From: Enterobacter quasihormaechei
GTDB lineage: Bacteria > Pseudomonadota > Gammaproteobacteria > Enterobacterales > Enterobacteriaceae
Length of the DNA stretch: 64,000 nt
Direction of reading: 5' to 3'
NCBI RefSeq assembly: GCF_004331385.1
Contig: NZ_SJON01000005.1
Coordinates: forward strand, 124,001 to 188,000
Position numbers and translations under genes: made by a program
In this document: one piece after another, positions 48,313 to 59,319 of the stretch
How positions within the stretch are numbered: position 1 is the first letter of the stretch
Layout: each line of letters begins with the position of its first letter
Notes under the pieces: generated by a model
What the model was told of the DNA's origin: nothing
Database searches by the model: none
The model's input: only the letters and a program-made list of their open reading frames with translations

Positions 48313-49734
48313 ATGAAAAAGACGAAAATTGTTTGTACTATCGGCCCGAAAACCGAATCCGAAGAGATGCTGAGCAAAATGCTGGACGCCGGCATGAACG
48401 TGATGCGTCTGAACTTCTCCCACGGTGACTATGCTGAACACGGTCAGCGTATCCAGAACTTGCGCAACGTGATGAGCAAAACCGGTAAAAAAGCCGCGAT
48501 CCTGCTCGACACCAAAGGTCCTGAAATCCGTACCATCAAACTGGAAGGCGGTAACGACGTTTCTCTGAAAGCGGGCCAGACCTTCACCTTCACCACCGAC
48601 AAATCCGTTGTGGGTAACAACGAAATCGTTGCCGTGACCTACGAAGGTTTCACCAGCGATCTGTCCGTTGGCAACACCGTGCTGGTGGATGACGGCCTGA
48701 TCGGCATGGAAGTAACCGCGATCGAAGGTAACAAAGTTATCTGTAAAGTGCTGAACAACGGCGACCTGGGCGAAAACAAAGGCGTTAACCTGCCGGGTGT
48801 GTCCATTGCTCTGCCAGCGCTGGCTGAAAAAGACAAACAAGACCTGATCTTCGGTTGCGAACAAGGCGTTGACTTCGTTGCTGCGTCCTTTATCCGTAAA
48901 CGTTCTGACGTGGTTGAAATCCGTGAGCACCTGAAAGCGCACGGCGGCGAGAACATTCAGATCATCTCCAAAATCGAAAACCAGGAAGGCCTGAACAACT
49001 TCGACGAAATCCTCGAAGCGTCTGACGGCATCATGGTTGCGCGTGGCGACCTGGGCGTTGAAATCCCGGTTGAAGAAGTGATCTTCGCGCAGAAGATGAT
49101 GATCGAGAAATGCGTTCGCGCGCGTAAAGTGGTTATCACCGCAACGCAGATGCTGGACTCTATGATCAAAAACCCACGCCCTACCCGCGCGGAAGCGGGC
49201 GACGTGGCGAACGCCATCCTCGACGGTACCGATGCCGTTATGCTGTCTGGCGAATCTGCGAAAGGGAAATACCCTCTGGAAGCGGTCAGCATCATGGCGA
49301 CCATCTGCGAACGTACCGACCGCGTGATGAAAAGCCGTCTGGATTACAACAACGACAGCCGTAAACTGCGCATCACCGAAGCCGTGTGCCGTGGTGCGGT
49401 AGAAACCGCCGAAAAACTGGAAGCCCCGCTGATTGTTGTGGCAACCCAGGGCGGTAAATCTGCGCGTGCCGTGCGTAAATACTTCCCGGATGCAACCATC
49501 CTGGCGCTGACCACGAACGAAACCACCGCGCGTCAGCTGGTGCTGAGCAAAGGCGTGATCCCACACCTGGTGAAAGAGATTGCGTCTACCGATGATTTCT
49601 ATCGTCTGGGTAAAGAAGTGGCGCTGGAACTGGTTGATTGTGGTCTGGCACAGAAAGGCGACGTTGTGGTTATGGTTTCTGGTGCGCTGGTACCAAGCGG
49701 CACAACCAACACCGCATCTGTTCACGTGCTGTAA
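48313..49734 (+). CDS. pykF: Pyruvate kinase I (fructose 1,6-bisphosphate activated)
   Basis: 473 residues. Catalyses phosphoenolpyruvate plus ADP to pyruvate plus ATP, the last step of glycolysis. Active-site signature [17 protein letters not shown] and the metal/substrate segments [21 protein letters not shown] and [12 protein letters not shown] are present. The C-terminal allosteric domain ends [11 protein letters not shown]. About three residues longer than K-12 PykF near residue 440 ([17 protein letters not shown]). Strong codon bias. ATG 48313. Confidence 0.98.
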   Translation: MKKTKIVCTIGPKTESEEMLSKMLDAGMNVMRLNFSHGDYAEHGQRIQNLRNVMSKTGKKAAILLDTKGPEIRTIKLEGGNDVSLKAGQTFTFTTDKSVVGNNEIVAVTYEGFTSDLSVGNTVLVDDGLIGMEVTAIEGNKVICKVLNNGDLGENKGVNLPGVSIALPALAEKDKQDLIFGCEQGVDFVAASFIRKRSDVVEIREHLKAHGGENIQIISKIENQEGLNNFDEILEASDGIMVARGDLGVEIPVEEVIFAQKMMIEKCVRARKVVITATQMLDSMIKNPRPTRAEAGDVANAILDGTDAVMLSGESAKGKYPLEAVSIMATICERTDRVMKSRLDYNNDSRKLRITEAVCRGAVETAEKLEAPLIVVATQGGKSARAVRKYFPDATILALTTNETTARQLVLSKGVIPHLVKEIASTDDFYRLGKEVALELVDCGLAQKGDVVVMVSGALVPSGTTNTASVHVL

Positions 49735-49762
49735 TAATTCCCGAACAAATTATATTTTTGTT

Positions 49763-49790
49763 AAAAAGCGTCCTTCGGGGCGCTTTTTTT
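49763..49790 (+). terminator. Terminator after pykF
   Basis: AAAAGCGTCC and GGGCGCTTTT form a stem (one G-T pair) around a UUCG tetraloop, followed by T residues. Confidence 0.93.
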
Positions 49791-49972
49791 ATTCCCGCCT
49801 TTAACCAGAACTATTCAAAAAGCAAATCGGGTTTTTCTATTTAATCGCGATTTATCTAAGATGAATCCGATGAAAAATGCCTTTTTTAACATAGCTTTTT
49901 CGTCAAAATTGCCGATTTCGTTGCTTCTTTGAGCGAACGATCAAAAATAGGCGTAATCCCATCAAAAAAATA

Positions 49973-50001
49973 TTCTCAACCCAAAAAACTTTGTGTAATA
50001 C
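49973..50001 (+). promoter_or_regulatory. lpp promoter
   Basis: TTCTCA (49973-49978), 17 bp, TAATAC (49996-50001), nearly identical to the strong E. coli lpp promoter. The leader carries GGAGATTAACTCAATCTAGA and a GAGGGT ribosome binding site. Confidence 0.9.
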
Positions 50002-50034
50002 TTGTAACGCTACATGGAGATTAACTCAATCTAG

Positions 50035-50283
<249 letters not shown>

Positions 50284-50298
50284 TAGTACCTGTTAATA

Positions 50299-50328
50299 AA
50301 ATGGCGCACATTGTGCGCCATTTTTTTT
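50299..50328 (+). terminator. Terminator after lpp
   Basis: AATGGCGCACA pairs with TGTGCGCCATT, followed by eight T residues. Confidence 0.93.
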
Positions 50329-50343
50329 GCCTGTGTCAAACTC

Positions 50344-51357
50344 CTACTGAATCACCTTCTCTCCCTCGCCTTCCGCCACCGCCGCTGAGACACGACTGTT
50401 TTGAACAGACAGGACAGAACTGCTGGCTGCCGAACCGTTACCCGTTGAAACAGCAACCGGGATCCCCGCCCTGCGCGCCAGCGCTTTATCGATGAGCGTT
50501 TTATCGCTCCCTGAGTGCGCTGCAAAGGCGGTAAACGCCGCAGAGTGCACAAATGGCACCGTCTGTGGGTTTTCGCCCTCAGCCTGCGCCAGCGGCCTGT
50601 GTACCTCGATATAGCGTTTGCCGTCCGGCTCCACAGAGAACTTCACCGGCTCATTGATAATCTGAACCCGCGTGCCGACGCGCGCTTGTTCAAACAACGC
50701 TTTGATATCCGGCGCGTTCATACGCATACAGCCCGAGCTGACCCGCAGCCCCACGCTGTCCGGTGCGCTGGTGCCGTGGATAAGATATTCCCCATTGCCG
50801 ATGCCCAGACGCAGCGCATAGCGCCCCAGCGGGTTATTAGGCCCGGCGGGTACCACAGCCGGCAGTTTTATGCCCTGGGCCAGTGAGCGCGCTCTGATGC
50901 CCGCAGGCGGGGTCCAGGTGGGATTGGGGATCTTCTGGCTCACACGGGTGGTGCTGACCGGCGTTTCCAGCCCAAGCTGACCGATACCCAGCGGATAGAC
51001 CTGAACGATATTTTCACCCGGCGGATAGAAGTAAAGACGCAGCTCCGCCAGATTCACCACAATGCCTTCACGATCGGTGTCCGGCAGCAGCATCTGGGAA
51101 GGAATGGTAATGACCGTTCCTGGCGCAGGGTTCACCGGTGCAATGGTATTATTGGTTTCAAGAATAAGCTGTGCTGCGGTATTAAACCGACGAGCGATAG
51201 CCTGGAGCTTATTGTCGCCTTCCTGAATGGTGTATGTCTGGTTTTGCCCAATCAGGCGGCTGCCTGCGGGCGGTAAAGGGTAATCAACCGCCCTGGCTGA
51301 ATTAACAGCACTGAGCGAACCAAGGAGTAATAGAGTTATTAGAGACGCGCGCTTCAT
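50344..51357 (-). CDS. ldtE: L,D-transpeptidase LdtE (YnhG)
   Basis: 337 residues. Signal peptide (to about residue 23, NSARA-V), LysM domain ([20 protein letters not shown], about 46-90), YkuD catalytic domain with [20 protein letters not shown] (catalytic Cys near 240). Forms 3-3 crosslinks in peptidoglycan. The C-terminal tail is low-complexity Ser/Val-rich. Convergent with lpp. Confidence 0.95.
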   Translation of the reverse strand: MKRASLITLLLLGSLSAVNSARAVDYPLPPAGSRLIGQNQTYTIQEGDNKLQAIARRFNTAAQLILETNNTIAPVNPAPGTVITIPSQMLLPDTDREGIVVNLAELRLYFYPPGENIVQVYPLGIGQLGLETPVSTTRVSQKIPNPTWTPPAGIRARSLAQGIKLPAVVPAGPNNPLGRYALRLGIGNGEYLIHGTSAPDSVGLRVSSGCMRMNAPDIKALFEQARVGTRVQIINEPVKFSVEPDGKRYIEVHRPLAQAEGENPQTVPFVHSAAFTAFAAHSGSDKTLIDKALARRAGIPVAVSTGNGSAASSSVLSVQNSRVSAAVAEGEGEKVIQ

Positions 51358-51454
51358 GCTGAGATTCCTTATTCACTGACTGAACGTCAGAAAGCTGAAA
51401 AACCAGCGAGGTGGAAACCACCCCGCGAAACAGAATGAATGCTGTTCAGTTAGT

Positions 51455-51871
51455 TTAGCTAAGGATTGCGGCTTTGGCGCGAATGGCGCGGATCATCGCT
51501 TCCAGCCCCTGGGATCGGGACGGGGTGAGGTGTTGGGTTAAGGCCATTTTTTCAAACCACGGACGGACGTCAAAGGCGACAATATCCTGCGCCGACATCC
51601 GGTGATAGAGAATAAATACGACGGCAATAAGCCCCTTCACAATGGCGGCATCGCTGTCGCCCTGCAATTCGATTACGCCATCATCCGTCTGCTGCATCAG
51701 GATCCAGACCTGGCTCTGGCAGCCCTGAATGATGTTGTTAGGGTTATGCGCCTCTTCGCTGAGCGGCGGCAGGCGCTGCCCCAGCTCGATAATATAAAGG
51801 TATTTCTCTTCCCAGTTTGCGCAACGTCCAAAGTTGCGCAGCAGTTTATCTCTGTCCGGCAAATCTGCCAT
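51455..51871 (-). CDS. sufE: SufE, cysteine desulfuration acceptor
   Basis: 138 residues, as in E. coli. Accepts persulfide from SufS on the Cys in [13 protein letters not shown] and passes it to SufBCD. ATG 51871 ([20 protein letters not shown]) is set by homology; the open frame extends into sufS. Last gene of the suf operon, 14 bp after sufS. Confidence 0.97.
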   Translation of the reverse strand: MADLPDRDKLLRNFGRCANWEEKYLYIIELGQRLPPLSEEAHNPNNIIQGCQSQVWILMQQTDDGVIELQGDSDAAIVKGLIAVVFILYHRMSAQDIVAFDVRPWFEKMALTQHLTPSRSQGLEAMIRAIRAKAAILS

Positions 51872-51885
51872 CTCTCGCCTCTCCG

Positions 51886-53106
51886 TTAGCCAAGCAGCTG
51901 GTGAATACGTTTTAGTCCCGCCACCAGTCTGTCGACTTCTTCCGTTGTGTTGTACATCACCAGCGATGCGCGGCACATGGCCGGTACCTGATAATACGCC
52001 ATCAGCGGCATCGCGCAGTGATGCCCGGTACGTACGGCGACGCCGTAATTATCCAGGAAACTGCCCACATCATAAGCGTGATGCTTGCCGAGGTTAAAGG
52101 CTATCACACCCAGACGGTCAGCAGGGCCGTATAAGGTCAGTTCCGGGACGCTGGCAAGCTCCTGCAAGGCGTACTGCATCAGCAGCTGTTCGTACTGCTG
52201 AATTGCCGCCAGCCCCGTTTCAGAGACGTAGCTAATGGCGGCACCCAGTCCGATGATCCCGCCGGTGTTTGGCGTACCCGCCTCGAAGCGCCACGGGGCC
52301 CGGGCGTAAGTGGTTCCTTCCGTCAGGCTGACGGTGGCGATCATCGAGCCGCCCCCTTCCCACGGCGGCATGGCCTGAAGAATATCCTCCTTCACATACA
52401 GCACACCGATGCCCGTCGGGCCATAAAGCTTGTGCCCGGAGAAAACGTAGAAGTCGCAGTCCAGGGCCTGAACGTCAACCGCATGGTGCATGACCGCCTG
52501 GGCACCATCAATCAGCACTTTTGCACCGGCCTGATGGGCTTTATCGATAATCAGCGCCACCGGATTTTCCGTCCCCAACACGTTTGAAACGTGAGTAACG
52601 GCCACCAGCCGCGTCCTGTCGTCCAGCAGGGCGTCCAGCTGTTCAAGCTGGAGCGTGCCGTCTTCATTCAGGGGAACCACCCGCAGCTGGGCCCCTGCGC
52701 GCTCACAGAGCATCTGCCAGGGCACGATGTTGGCATGGTGCTCCATCTGGGTGATGATGATGTTATCCCCCGCGTGCACCTGTGCATTGCCCCAGCTGTT
52801 GGCCACCAGGTTGATCCCTTCGGTGGTTCCACGCACGAACACCAGCTCTTCCGGCAAACGCGCGTTGAGGAAGCCCGCGACCTGGGTACGCACGTTTTCC
52901 ATGCGCTGGGTCGCCTCGGCGCTCAGGGTGTGGATCCCGCGATGTACCGCCGCGTAGCCGTGGCGGTAAAATTCAGCTTCCGCATCCACCACCTGATTCG
53001 GTTTTTGCGCGCTGGCCGCGCTGTCGAGATAGGCCAGCGGCAGACCGTTCACTTCACGGGTCAGTACCGGAAAATCGGCCCGGACTTTCTCTACGGGAAA
53101 TGTCAT
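51886..53106 (-). CDS. sufS: SufS cysteine desulfurase
   Basis: 406 residues, group II cysteine desulfurase. PLP Lys in [13 protein letters not shown] (about 226); catalytic Cys in [15 protein letters not shown] (about 364). Mobilises sulfur from cysteine for Fe-S cluster assembly. The ATG overlaps the sufD stop as ATGA. Confidence 0.98.
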   Translation of the reverse strand: MTFPVEKVRADFPVLTREVNGLPLAYLDSAASAQKPNQVVDAEAEFYRHGYAAVHRGIHTLSAEATQRMENVRTQVAGFLNARLPEELVFVRGTTEGINLVANSWGNAQVHAGDNIIITQMEHHANIVPWQMLCERAGAQLRVVPLNEDGTLQLEQLDALLDDRTRLVAVTHVSNVLGTENPVALIIDKAHQAGAKVLIDGAQAVMHHAVDVQALDCDFYVFSGHKLYGPTGIGVLYVKEDILQAMPPWEGGGSMIATVSLTEGTTYARAPWRFEAGTPNTGGIIGLGAAISYVSETGLAAIQQYEQLLMQYALQELASVPELTLYGPADRLGVIAFNLGKHHAYDVGSFLDNYGVAVRTGHHCAMPLMAYYQVPAMCRASLVMYNTTEEVDRLVAGLKRIHQLLG

Positions 53107-54374
53107 GCTTCGCCTCCAGGCAGCCGCTGACCGATACGGGCCAGCACCTTCTGTTTAAGTCCGCCGTCGGGCAGCGCTTCCGTCAGCTCAGCCGCAAAGG
53201 CGTAAATAATCATCTTTTGCGCGGCCTGCTGGTCTATCCCGCGCGAGCGCAGGTAGAACATCTGCTCGTCGTCAATACGCCCGACCGTCGCGCCGTGGCT
53301 GCACTTTACGTCGTCCGCGTAGATTTCCAGCTGCGGCTTGGTGTCCACCTCAGCCAGACGTCCCAGCAGAAGGTTGTTGTTGGTCATCTGCCCGTCAGTT
53401 TTGATGGCGTGCTGCGCCACGTTGATCAGGCCGTTAAACACCGCACGACCTTTGTCGCTGACGATAGTTTTATGCAACTGACGGCTGTTGCAGTAGCCTT
53501 TGTTGTGCTCAAGCCAGGTGCGCGTGTCGCACACTTCTGCCTTCACCGGCATCGCCAGGCTGTTCATGCGCAGCGTGGTGTTCTCACCGTTCAGCTGGGT
53601 ACTGGTGTTGTGGCGTAACACCGCGCCGCCAAGCAGGAAGCTGTGGCTGTACGCCGCGGCATCCTGGCCCAGCAGAATATCGTTGTGGGCGAAGTGGTGA
53701 CTGAGCGGATTCTCAAACGCCAGCTTGATATGGTGCAGCTGGGCGTTGGCCGCCACGTTCATCGTCAGACGCGAGCCGGTAAAATGACGGGTGTCGTTCA
53801 GACTAACGTAATGCTCAATCACCGTCGCTTCCGCCCCTTCTGCCAGCTCGAGATGGTGGCGATAGTGGGCAGTGTTGATCTCGTCGCCCTCAACGCCCTG
53901 CGTGATATGCATCAGCAGCAGCGGTTTCGCCGGACGCTGGTTACGCTTAACACGAATATGGGTGACAGACTGCGACAGGCTCTCCGTGAGGTGCAGAAAG
54001 ACTTCAGGCTGGACCGGAGCGCTCAACGACTGGCGCTCGTCGTTAATGGCGATATCGAACCCGCTCTCCTCCACGCTGTCGCTGAGTTCCTCCCGGAACT
54101 GCCCGTCAACAAACACCAGACGCACGGCATCCACGCTCAGCGCCAGCGCATCGCGCTGGCCAGGGCTAACCTGGGCCAGGCGCGTGACAAACTCGCCGTT
54201 CAGCAGACCGTCCAGCGGGGTATACTTCCAGTTCTCATGCTTACGCGTCGGTAAACCGAGACGCAGCAGCTGCTGGAGATGGTGCTGAGCCTGTTCTGAA
54301 CGCGAATCACCCTGCGCTTCAAACAATCGGTGCCACTGCTGGAGTGCATTACTGCTGTTCGGTAAGCCAGCCAT
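53103..54374 (-). CDS. sufD: SufD, Fe-S scaffold component
   Basis: 423 residues. Beta-helical SufB/SufD-family protein forming SufBC2D. Conserved [20 protein letters not shown] and [22 protein letters not shown] 54374 ([14 protein letters not shown]) overlaps sufC by 26 bp, as in E. coli; the frame is open further but inside sufC. Confidence 0.97.
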   Translation of the reverse strand: MAGLPNSSNALQQWHRLFEAQGDSRSEQAQHHLQQLLRLGLPTRKHENWKYTPLDGLLNGEFVTRLAQVSPGQRDALALSVDAVRLVFVDGQFREELSDSVEESGFDIAINDERQSLSAPVQPEVFLHLTESLSQSVTHIRVKRNQRPAKPLLLMHITQGVEGDEINTAHYRHHLELAEGAEATVIEHYVSLNDTRHFTGSRLTMNVAANAQLHHIKLAFENPLSHHFAHNDILLGQDAAAYSHSFLLGGAVLRHNTSTQLNGENTTLRMNSLAMPVKAEVCDTRTWLEHNKGYCNSRQLHKTIVSDKGRAVFNGLINVAQHAIKTDGQMTNNNLLLGRLAEVDTKPQLEIYADDVKCSHGATVGRIDDEQMFYLRSRGIDQQAAQKMIIYAFAAELTEALPDGGLKQKVLARIGQRLPGGEA

Positions 54375-55095
54375 AACCCTGCTCCTCCAGTTGTTTAACC
54401 AGGGTAAAATCACCGGATTTCACAATGCGTCCCTGGTAAAGCACGTGGACATAGTCCGGTTTGATGTAGTCCAGAATTCGCTGGTAGTGCGTCACGATAA
54501 TAAATGAGCGGTTCCCGTCACGCAGGGAGTTCACCCCGTCGGCAACGATCTTCAGGGCATCAATATCCAGCCCTGAATCGGTTTCATCGAGAATGCACAG
54601 CTCCGGCTCAAGCACCGCCATTTGCAGAATATCGTTACGTTTTTTCTCACCGCCGGAGAAACCCACGTTTACCGAACGGGTGAGCAGATCTTCCGGCATT
54701 TTCAGCAGCTTGATTTTCTCTTCCATCAGATCCTGGAAGTCAAAGCGATCCAGCGCCTCAAGCCCGCGATACTTGCGCACCGCGTTCAGCGCGGTTTGCA
54801 GGAAGAACTGGTTGCTGACGCCCGGAATTTCAACCGGATACTGGAAGGCCATAAAGATGCCCTCACCGGCACGCTCTTCCGGCGACATCTCCAGCAAATC
54901 TTTGCCGTTAAACTCAACGGAGCCGCTTATGACTTCATAGTCCTCGCGTCCTGCCAGCGTCGCTGAAAGCGTACTTTTCCCGGAGCCGTTTGGCCCCATG
55001 ATGGCGTGAACTTCACCCGGCTTGACGTCAAAATTGAGGCCACGCAGGATCGCTTTCTCTTCCACGCTGACCTGTAAATCTTTAATGCTTAACAT
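54349..55095 (-). CDS. sufC: SufC, ABC-type ATPase of the SUF complex
   Basis: 248 residues. Walker A GPNGSGKST, signature FSGGEKKRND, Walker B LCILDETDSGLD. Cytosolic ATPase driving conformational change in SufBC2D during cluster assembly. Overlaps sufD start; 9 bp after sufB. Confidence 0.98.
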   Translation of the reverse strand: MLSIKDLQVSVEEKAILRGLNFDVKPGEVHAIMGPNGSGKSTLSATLAGREDYEVISGSVEFNGKDLLEMSPEERAGEGIFMAFQYPVEIPGVSNQFFLQTALNAVRKYRGLEALDRFDFQDLMEEKIKLLKMPEDLLTRSVNVGFSGGEKKRNDILQMAVLEPELCILDETDSGLDIDALKIVADGVNSLRDGNRSFIIVTHYQRILDYIKPDYVHVLYQGRIVKSGDFTLVKQLEEQGYGWLTEQQ

Positions 55096-55104
55096 GTGCT
55101 TTCC

Positions 55105-56595
55105 TTAACCGACGCTGTGTTCAAGACTAATGGCGAGGAGTTTCTGGGCTTCAACGGCAAATTCCAGCGGCAGTTCGGAGAACACGTCCTTACAGAAGCC
55201 GTTAACAATCATTGAAATCGCATCTTCTTCACTGATCCCGCGTTGCAGGCAGTAGAAAAGCTGATCTTCACCGATGCGTGACGTGGTCGCCTCGTGCTCC
55301 AGCTGGGCGCTGTTATTGCGGCACTCGACGTACGGGAAGGTATGTGCCCCGCAGTCGGCGCCAATCAGCATGGAATCGCACTGGGTAAAATTACGCGCGT
55401 TGGTGGCCGTCGGCATGATTTTCACCAGCCCGCGATAGCTGTTCTGGCTGTGTCCGGCGGAGATCCCTTTTGAAATGATGGTCGATTTGGTGTTTTTACC
55501 GATGTGGATCATCTTGGTGCCGGTATCGGCCTGCTGATGACCGCTGGTCAGCGCCACGGAGTAAAATTCCCCGATGGAGTTATCCCCGCGCAGGATGCAG
55601 CTCGGGTATTTCCAGGTAATGGCGGAGCCGGTTTCTGACTGCGTCCAGGACATTTTGCTGTTTTCGCCTTCGCACAGCGCGCGTTTGGTGACGAAGTTCA
55701 GAATACCGCCGGTATTGCCGTCGCCCGGGAACCAGTTCTGCACCGTAGAGTATTTCACTTCCGCGTCTTTGTGGATGATCACCTCAACCACCGCCGCGTG
55801 CAGCTGGTAGCTGTCGCGCACCGGCGCGGAACAGCCTTCGATATAGCTGACGTAGCTGCCCTCATCCGCCACCAGAATGGTGCGTTCAAACTGCCCGGTT
55901 TTTTCTGCGTTGATGCGGAAATAGGTCGAAAGCTCCATCGGGCAGCGTACGCCTTTCGGCACGTAGATAAAGGTGCCGTCTGACGCCACCGCCGCATTCA
56001 GTGCAGCAAAGAAGTTATCGTTACTGGGCACCACGGTGCCGATGTATTTTTTCACCAGCTCAGGGTGATCGTGAATGGCTTCACCAAAGGAGCAGAAAAT
56101 AATCCCCTGCTCCGCCAGCTTTTCACGGTAGGTGGTCGCCACCGAGACGGAGTCAAAAATGGCGTCTACCGCCACCTCTTTACCCTCGCGCACGGGCACG
56201 CCGAGCTGATTGAACGCCTCTTCCACCTCTTTGCTCAGGAAGCTGTTCTCTGCACCGGTTTGCTGTACCGCGCCGGGCTGCGAGGCACAGGTGTCATCAC
56301 AGCTGCCGCAGGACGGCGCGGAGTAGTAGCTGTAATCCTGATAGTTCAGCTTATCGTAGTGCGCTTTCAGCCAGTGGGGCTCTTCCATCTCCTGCCACGC
56401 ACGAAACGCGCTCAGGCGAAACGCCAGCATCCATTCAGGCTCGTTACGTTTGGCCGAAATGGCGCGCACGACATCTTCACTGATGCCTTTCGCCAGCTCA
56501 TCGGTTTGCAGCTGCGTGAAGAACCCCTCTTTATAGTTGAGGTTTCCGCCGCTCCAGGTGTTTACATCACTCGTTGCTTCAGTATTACGAGACAT
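55105..56595 (-). CDS. sufB: SufB, Fe-S scaffold component
   Basis: 496 residues (E. coli 495). Main scaffold of the SUF system. Conserved [39 protein letters not shown] and the C-terminal [21 protein letters not shown] 56595 ([14 protein letters not shown]) by homology. 8 bp after sufA. Confidence 0.98.
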   Translation of the reverse strand: MSRNTEATSDVNTWSGGNLNYKEGFFTQLQTDELAKGISEDVVRAISAKRNEPEWMLAFRLSAFRAWQEMEEPHWLKAHYDKLNYQDYSYYSAPSCGSCDDTCASQPGAVQQTGAENSFLSKEVEEAFNQLGVPVREGKEVAVDAIFDSVSVATTYREKLAEQGIIFCSFGEAIHDHPELVKKYIGTVVPSNDNFFAALNAAVASDGTFIYVPKGVRCPMELSTYFRINAEKTGQFERTILVADEGSYVSYIEGCSAPVRDSYQLHAAVVEVIIHKDAEVKYSTVQNWFPGDGNTGGILNFVTKRALCEGENSKMSWTQSETGSAITWKYPSCILRGDNSIGEFYSVALTSGHQQADTGTKMIHIGKNTKSTIISKGISAGHSQNSYRGLVKIMPTATNARNFTQCDSMLIGADCGAHTFPYVECRNNSAQLEHEATTSRIGEDQLFYCLQRGISEEDAISMIVNGFCKDVFSELPLEFAVEAQKLLAISLEHSVG

Positions 56596-56603
56596 AGTAC
56601 CGC

Positions 56604-56972
56604 CTATACCCCAAAGCTTTCGCCGCAGCCACATTCGTTCTGGGCTTTCGGGTTATGAAATTTGAATAACTGGTTTAAACCTTCACGAACGTAGTCGACT
56701 TCGGTTCCATCGATAAACGGCATAGCCTGTAGCGCGACGTAGAGCTTAGCGCCGTCGGTTTCAAAGACCAGGTCATCCTTTTCAGGTTCGGTGACGGTGT
56801 CCAGCACGTAGCCAAACCCCGCGCAGCCCGTCTGCTTAACGCCTAAACGTACGCCGAGGATGTCGGGGTTTTTAGCCACCAGCTCATGAATGTGTGCCGC
56901 CGCCGCGGGCGTAAGCGTTAAGCCACGCCAGGCAAAATCGGCCGGATTGAAGGTTTCTGAATGCAATTCCAT
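56604..56972 (-). CDS. sufA: SufA, A-type Fe-S carrier
   Basis: 122 residues, as in E. coli. A-type carrier with three cluster Cys: QTGCAGFGY and the C-terminal NECGCGESF. Delivers clusters from SufBCD to targets. First gene of sufABCDSE; a Fur box lies 45 bp upstream. Confidence 0.98.
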   Translation of the reverse strand: MELHSETFNPADFAWRGLTLTPAAAAHIHELVAKNPDILGVRLGVKQTGCAGFGYVLDTVTEPEKDDLVFETDGAKLYVALQAMPFIDGTEVDYVREGLNQLFKFHNPKAQNECGCGESFGV

Positions 56973-57016
56973 AGGTCCACCTCATCTGATAAGCCACCAG
57001 GCATAACACCATGTTA

Positions 57017-57033
57017 GTGATAACGATTATCAC
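57017..57033. promoter_or_regulatory. Fur box upstream of sufA
   Basis: GTGATAACGATTATCAC: perfect 7-bp arms around CGA, matching the 7-1-7 type Fur consensus (TGATAATNATTATCA). Expected to repress sufABCDSE when iron is plentiful. Confidence 0.9.
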
Positions 57034-57477
57034 TTCAACCCCCTGACAGCAGGGGCTTTGGGCTAAACCGCCCTTTTTGGCTACTTTCTTTAAGCATAGA
57101 CCCTGTGACGGGATGCGGATGGGATGGTGATATTTGTTCAATGCATTGATAAATAATGCATTTCAGAGAAAAGACGGTAAAGCATGGGGCAATGATAAAA
57201 ATTGCATTGAAAATACCTATTTTTGAGATAGATTTTTTATTTTCATGAATGCAGTCGATTATTAAAAAATCAGCCGCTTAATTCATCATAGCGAAAAACA
57301 ATAGCGGGAATAAAAAATGTTCGTACGTACCGGGCATAAAGATGTTTGATGGATAAATTAATCATTATTTATCAAACTGATAGTGGTTAAACTCCGATCA
57401 CGATTAATTACATAAACTCGTCACTTTTCGGCGTAATGTTTCCCTTGTTAACCAGTCAATCAGTAAGGGATTACATT
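57034..57477. other. AT-rich non-coding junction between suf and the amidase gene
   Basis: About 440 bp, clearly AT-richer than the flanks. AATGCATT occurs at 57140-57147 and 57155-57162 with a related TTGCATTGA near 57202. E. coli ydiH, which lies here in K-12, is not recognisable. No other gene seen. Looks like the left edge of an acquired segment. Confidence 0.55.
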
Positions 57478-57837
57478 ATGTGGAGCGCCCATAAAGCCGC
57501 AGTATATGCTCGTCAGCATGCTAGCCAGCATAGCCAGAAAAGATGCGCAGAATTCGTTTCAAAAGCCATTCGCGCCGGCGGTGCTAATCTACAGAACACG
57601 CATTATGCTAAGGATATGAAAAGCAATTTAATTCTGGCTGGCTTCCACCAGGTTTACGGTGAGCCTGTTGAGGGTGATGTGGCGGTGATCCAGCCCACAG
57701 CCCACCATCCCTATGGCCACGCATGCCTCTATGGCGGGAACGGCGTCTGGTACTCTGATTTTGTTCAGAGAACAATGTATCCGGGAAAAGAATACCGGGA
57801 AGTAAAGCCAGCGTATGCAATTTACAGACATGACTGA
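57478..57837 (+). CDS. CHAP/NlpC-P60-like peptidoglycan amidase, candidate antibacterial effector
   Basis: 119 residues. Begins MWSAHKAAVYARQHASQHSQ. Catalytic Cys23 in KRCAEFVSKAIRAGG, His81 in HPYGHACLYGG, followed by WYSDFVQRTMYPGKEYRE. This pattern (CAxxV...AGG; GDVAVIQP; GHxxxYxG...W.SDF.Q) is that of small peptidoglycan amidases often found as type VI secretion cargo. No signal peptide, so it would need another route or delivery. ATG 57478 has AAGGGA 8 bp upstream. The stop is 1 bp before the ATG of an exported partner, suggesting an effector-immunity pair. No secretion genes lie in the window. Confidence 0.75.
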   Translation: MWSAHKAAVYARQHASQHSQKRCAEFVSKAIRAGGANLQNTHYAKDMKSNLILAGFHQVYGEPVEGDVAVIQPTAHHPYGHACLYGGNGVWYSDFVQRTMYPGKEYREVKPAYAIYRHD

Positions 57838-57838
57838 T

Positions 57839-58291
57839 ATGAAAAAAATAATTCTGGCGGGCCTGCTTCTGCCCACTCTCGTATCAGGAGCACAGACGTT
57901 ACCTCCTGAAGCATCCGCTGCCCTTCAGTTTAATAAGTGGTACATCTCGCAAATTATTAGCGGGAAAGAGCCCCAGAAAAACTATGACGCGCTGAGACCC
58001 TACGTCACCCGTGAAACCATCAGCAAACTCAAAGCGATGGATAAGCTGGATCCAGATGAATATGACGTGCCAGACGTCGATATGTTCATTAAGGCTCAGG
58101 GATATGAAGATGACTGGGGCGTAGTCAGTGCGCGGGCGCTGGATTACGATGCCGCCTGCATGCAGGTCTACATTTCATTCGGCAAAAAGCGGGATCACAC
58201 CGTGATTGACTGCATGGTCAAGGAAGATAGCGAATGGAAAGTTGAATCCGTGGCCAGCATGAATATTCCAGACAACCTGACGATGGAGTAA
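57839..58291 (+). CDS. Exported DUF3828-like protein, candidate immunity protein
   Basis: 150 residues. Signal peptide MKKIILAGLLLPTLVSGAQT, cleaved near S-G-A. The mature part, with ALQFNKWYISQIISGKEPQK, WGVVSARALDYDAACMQVYI and CMVKEDSEWKVESVASM, resembles DUF3828. Two Cys could form a disulfide. Translation is coupled to the amidase gene (1-bp gap); in-frame ATGs at 57815 and 57830 inside the amidase gene are less likely because they spoil the signal peptide. Periplasmic location next to a cytoplasmic-looking amidase is what an immunity protein needs. Confidence 0.7.
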   Translation: MKKIILAGLLLPTLVSGAQTLPPEASAALQFNKWYISQIISGKEPQKNYDALRPYVTRETISKLKAMDKLDPDEYDVPDVDMFIKAQGYEDDWGVVSARALDYDAACMQVYISFGKKRDHTVIDCMVKEDSEWKVESVASMNIPDNLTME

Positions 58292-58401
58292 ACCGACGAT
58301 ATGACAGAGGTACTGATGCCATGCATCTTCGCGGATACCCCTGTCGTATCGCCAGAAAGCAAAAAATCCGCGCTGGTGGTTTACCGTCGGACCCCTTAAC
58401 T

Positions 58402-59130
58402 TCAGTGATGGAACGCGACGGCAAAGCCCTGTTCACGCCAGTGGTCGAGCTGTTGCTGCTGGCGAGGCGTTGGCTCTTTACCGGTCCAGACGAAAATTTT
58501 TTGCCCCGGGAAGAGTTCCGGACGCGGAGAATCAATCGGCTCGGCCAGCACGTCAATATGCCAGCCCTTGTAGGCCAGACGGGCCGCTTCCAGCCACAAA
58601 TGCGTACGGTCGTCGCACTCCCACCCTATCAGCAGCGCGTCTTTACCGGCTTTTTTGCGCGATTCCACCAGGCTTGTAACGGCAAACTCAATCAGGACGC
58701 CATCAAGCAGGCTCGCCATATGGCGCACCGTATTCTGGTCCTGGTTCATTCGCTGTCGTACAGGGGTGATGATGTTATCAATCAGAACATCCATCGCATG
58801 ATCGCGACGGAACTCACCGATTTTGGCGCGCAGCTTTGCCGGATTGGCGTAGCGCAGAACGGTTAACATCTCTTCCTGAAACGATGCCCAGTTCCCCTGA
58901 GTCATCACTTCTGTATTTTCAAGAAGCGCTTTTACTTTGCCGACCGAAACACCCGTTTTCATCAGGCGTTTGATCTCTTCGATACGCAGGATATCTTCAT
59001 CGTCAAACTGACGATGACCCCCTTCGCTGCGCTGCGGCTTCAACAATCCATAACGGCGCTGCCAGGCACGCAGCGTAACGGGGTTGATACCGCATCGTTC
59101 GGCCACTTCGCCGATACTGTAATAGGCCAT
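58402..59130 (-). CDS. bluR: BluR (YcgE), MerR-family repressor
   Basis: 242 residues (E. coli 243). N-terminal MerR helix-turn-helix ([40 protein letters not shown]), then a B12-binding-like effector domain. In E. coli BluR represses the ycgZ-ymgAB-C genes and is released by light-activated BluF. ATG 59130 by homology; the open frame to 59250 is not conserved. Downstream of bluF on the same strand. Confidence 0.94.
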   Translation of the reverse strand: MAYYSIGEVAERCGINPVTLRAWQRRYGLLKPQRSEGGHRQFDDEDILRIEEIKRLMKTGVSVGKVKALLENTEVMTQGNWASFQEEMLTVLRYANPAKLRAKIGEFRRDHAMDVLIDNIITPVRQRMNQDQNTVRHMASLLDGVLIEFAVTSLVESRKKAGKDALLIGWECDDRTHLWLEAARLAYKGWHIDVLAEPIDSPRPELFPGQKIFVWTGKEPTPRQQQQLDHWREQGFAVAFHH

Positions 59131-59182
59131 TAACTCCCTCACGCACAATACTTCCATACCTAACCAAACCAACCTTATCAGA

Positions 59183-59190
59183 TTGTACAA
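59183..59190. promoter_or_regulatory. TTGTACAA motif before bluR
   Basis: TTGTACAA inside GATTGTACAATATATTTGTA (59181-59200); the 16-base core GATTGTACAATATATT recurs exactly at 60695-60710 upstream of ycgZ. Confidence 0.45.
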
Positions 59191-59319
59191 TATATTTGTA
59201 TAACTAACTCCGGCTTCGGAGGCAAGTGAATGGCCCAGAGAACCACTCACTCGTTAATGTATTGTTGTATAAATTTAGCCAAACGTACAGGTAACTCTTA
59301 AGAGTTACGTACAGGATTT

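Noticed and set aside
48295..49725. 476-codon open frame antisense to pykF
   Set aside because: Arises from the biased codon use of pykF; the protein is His/Phe/Gln-rich and meaningless.
58301..58399. 32-codon open frame downstream of the DUF3828-like gene
   Set aside because: No Shine-Dalgarno sequence and no recognisable features; could be a remnant but unsupported.
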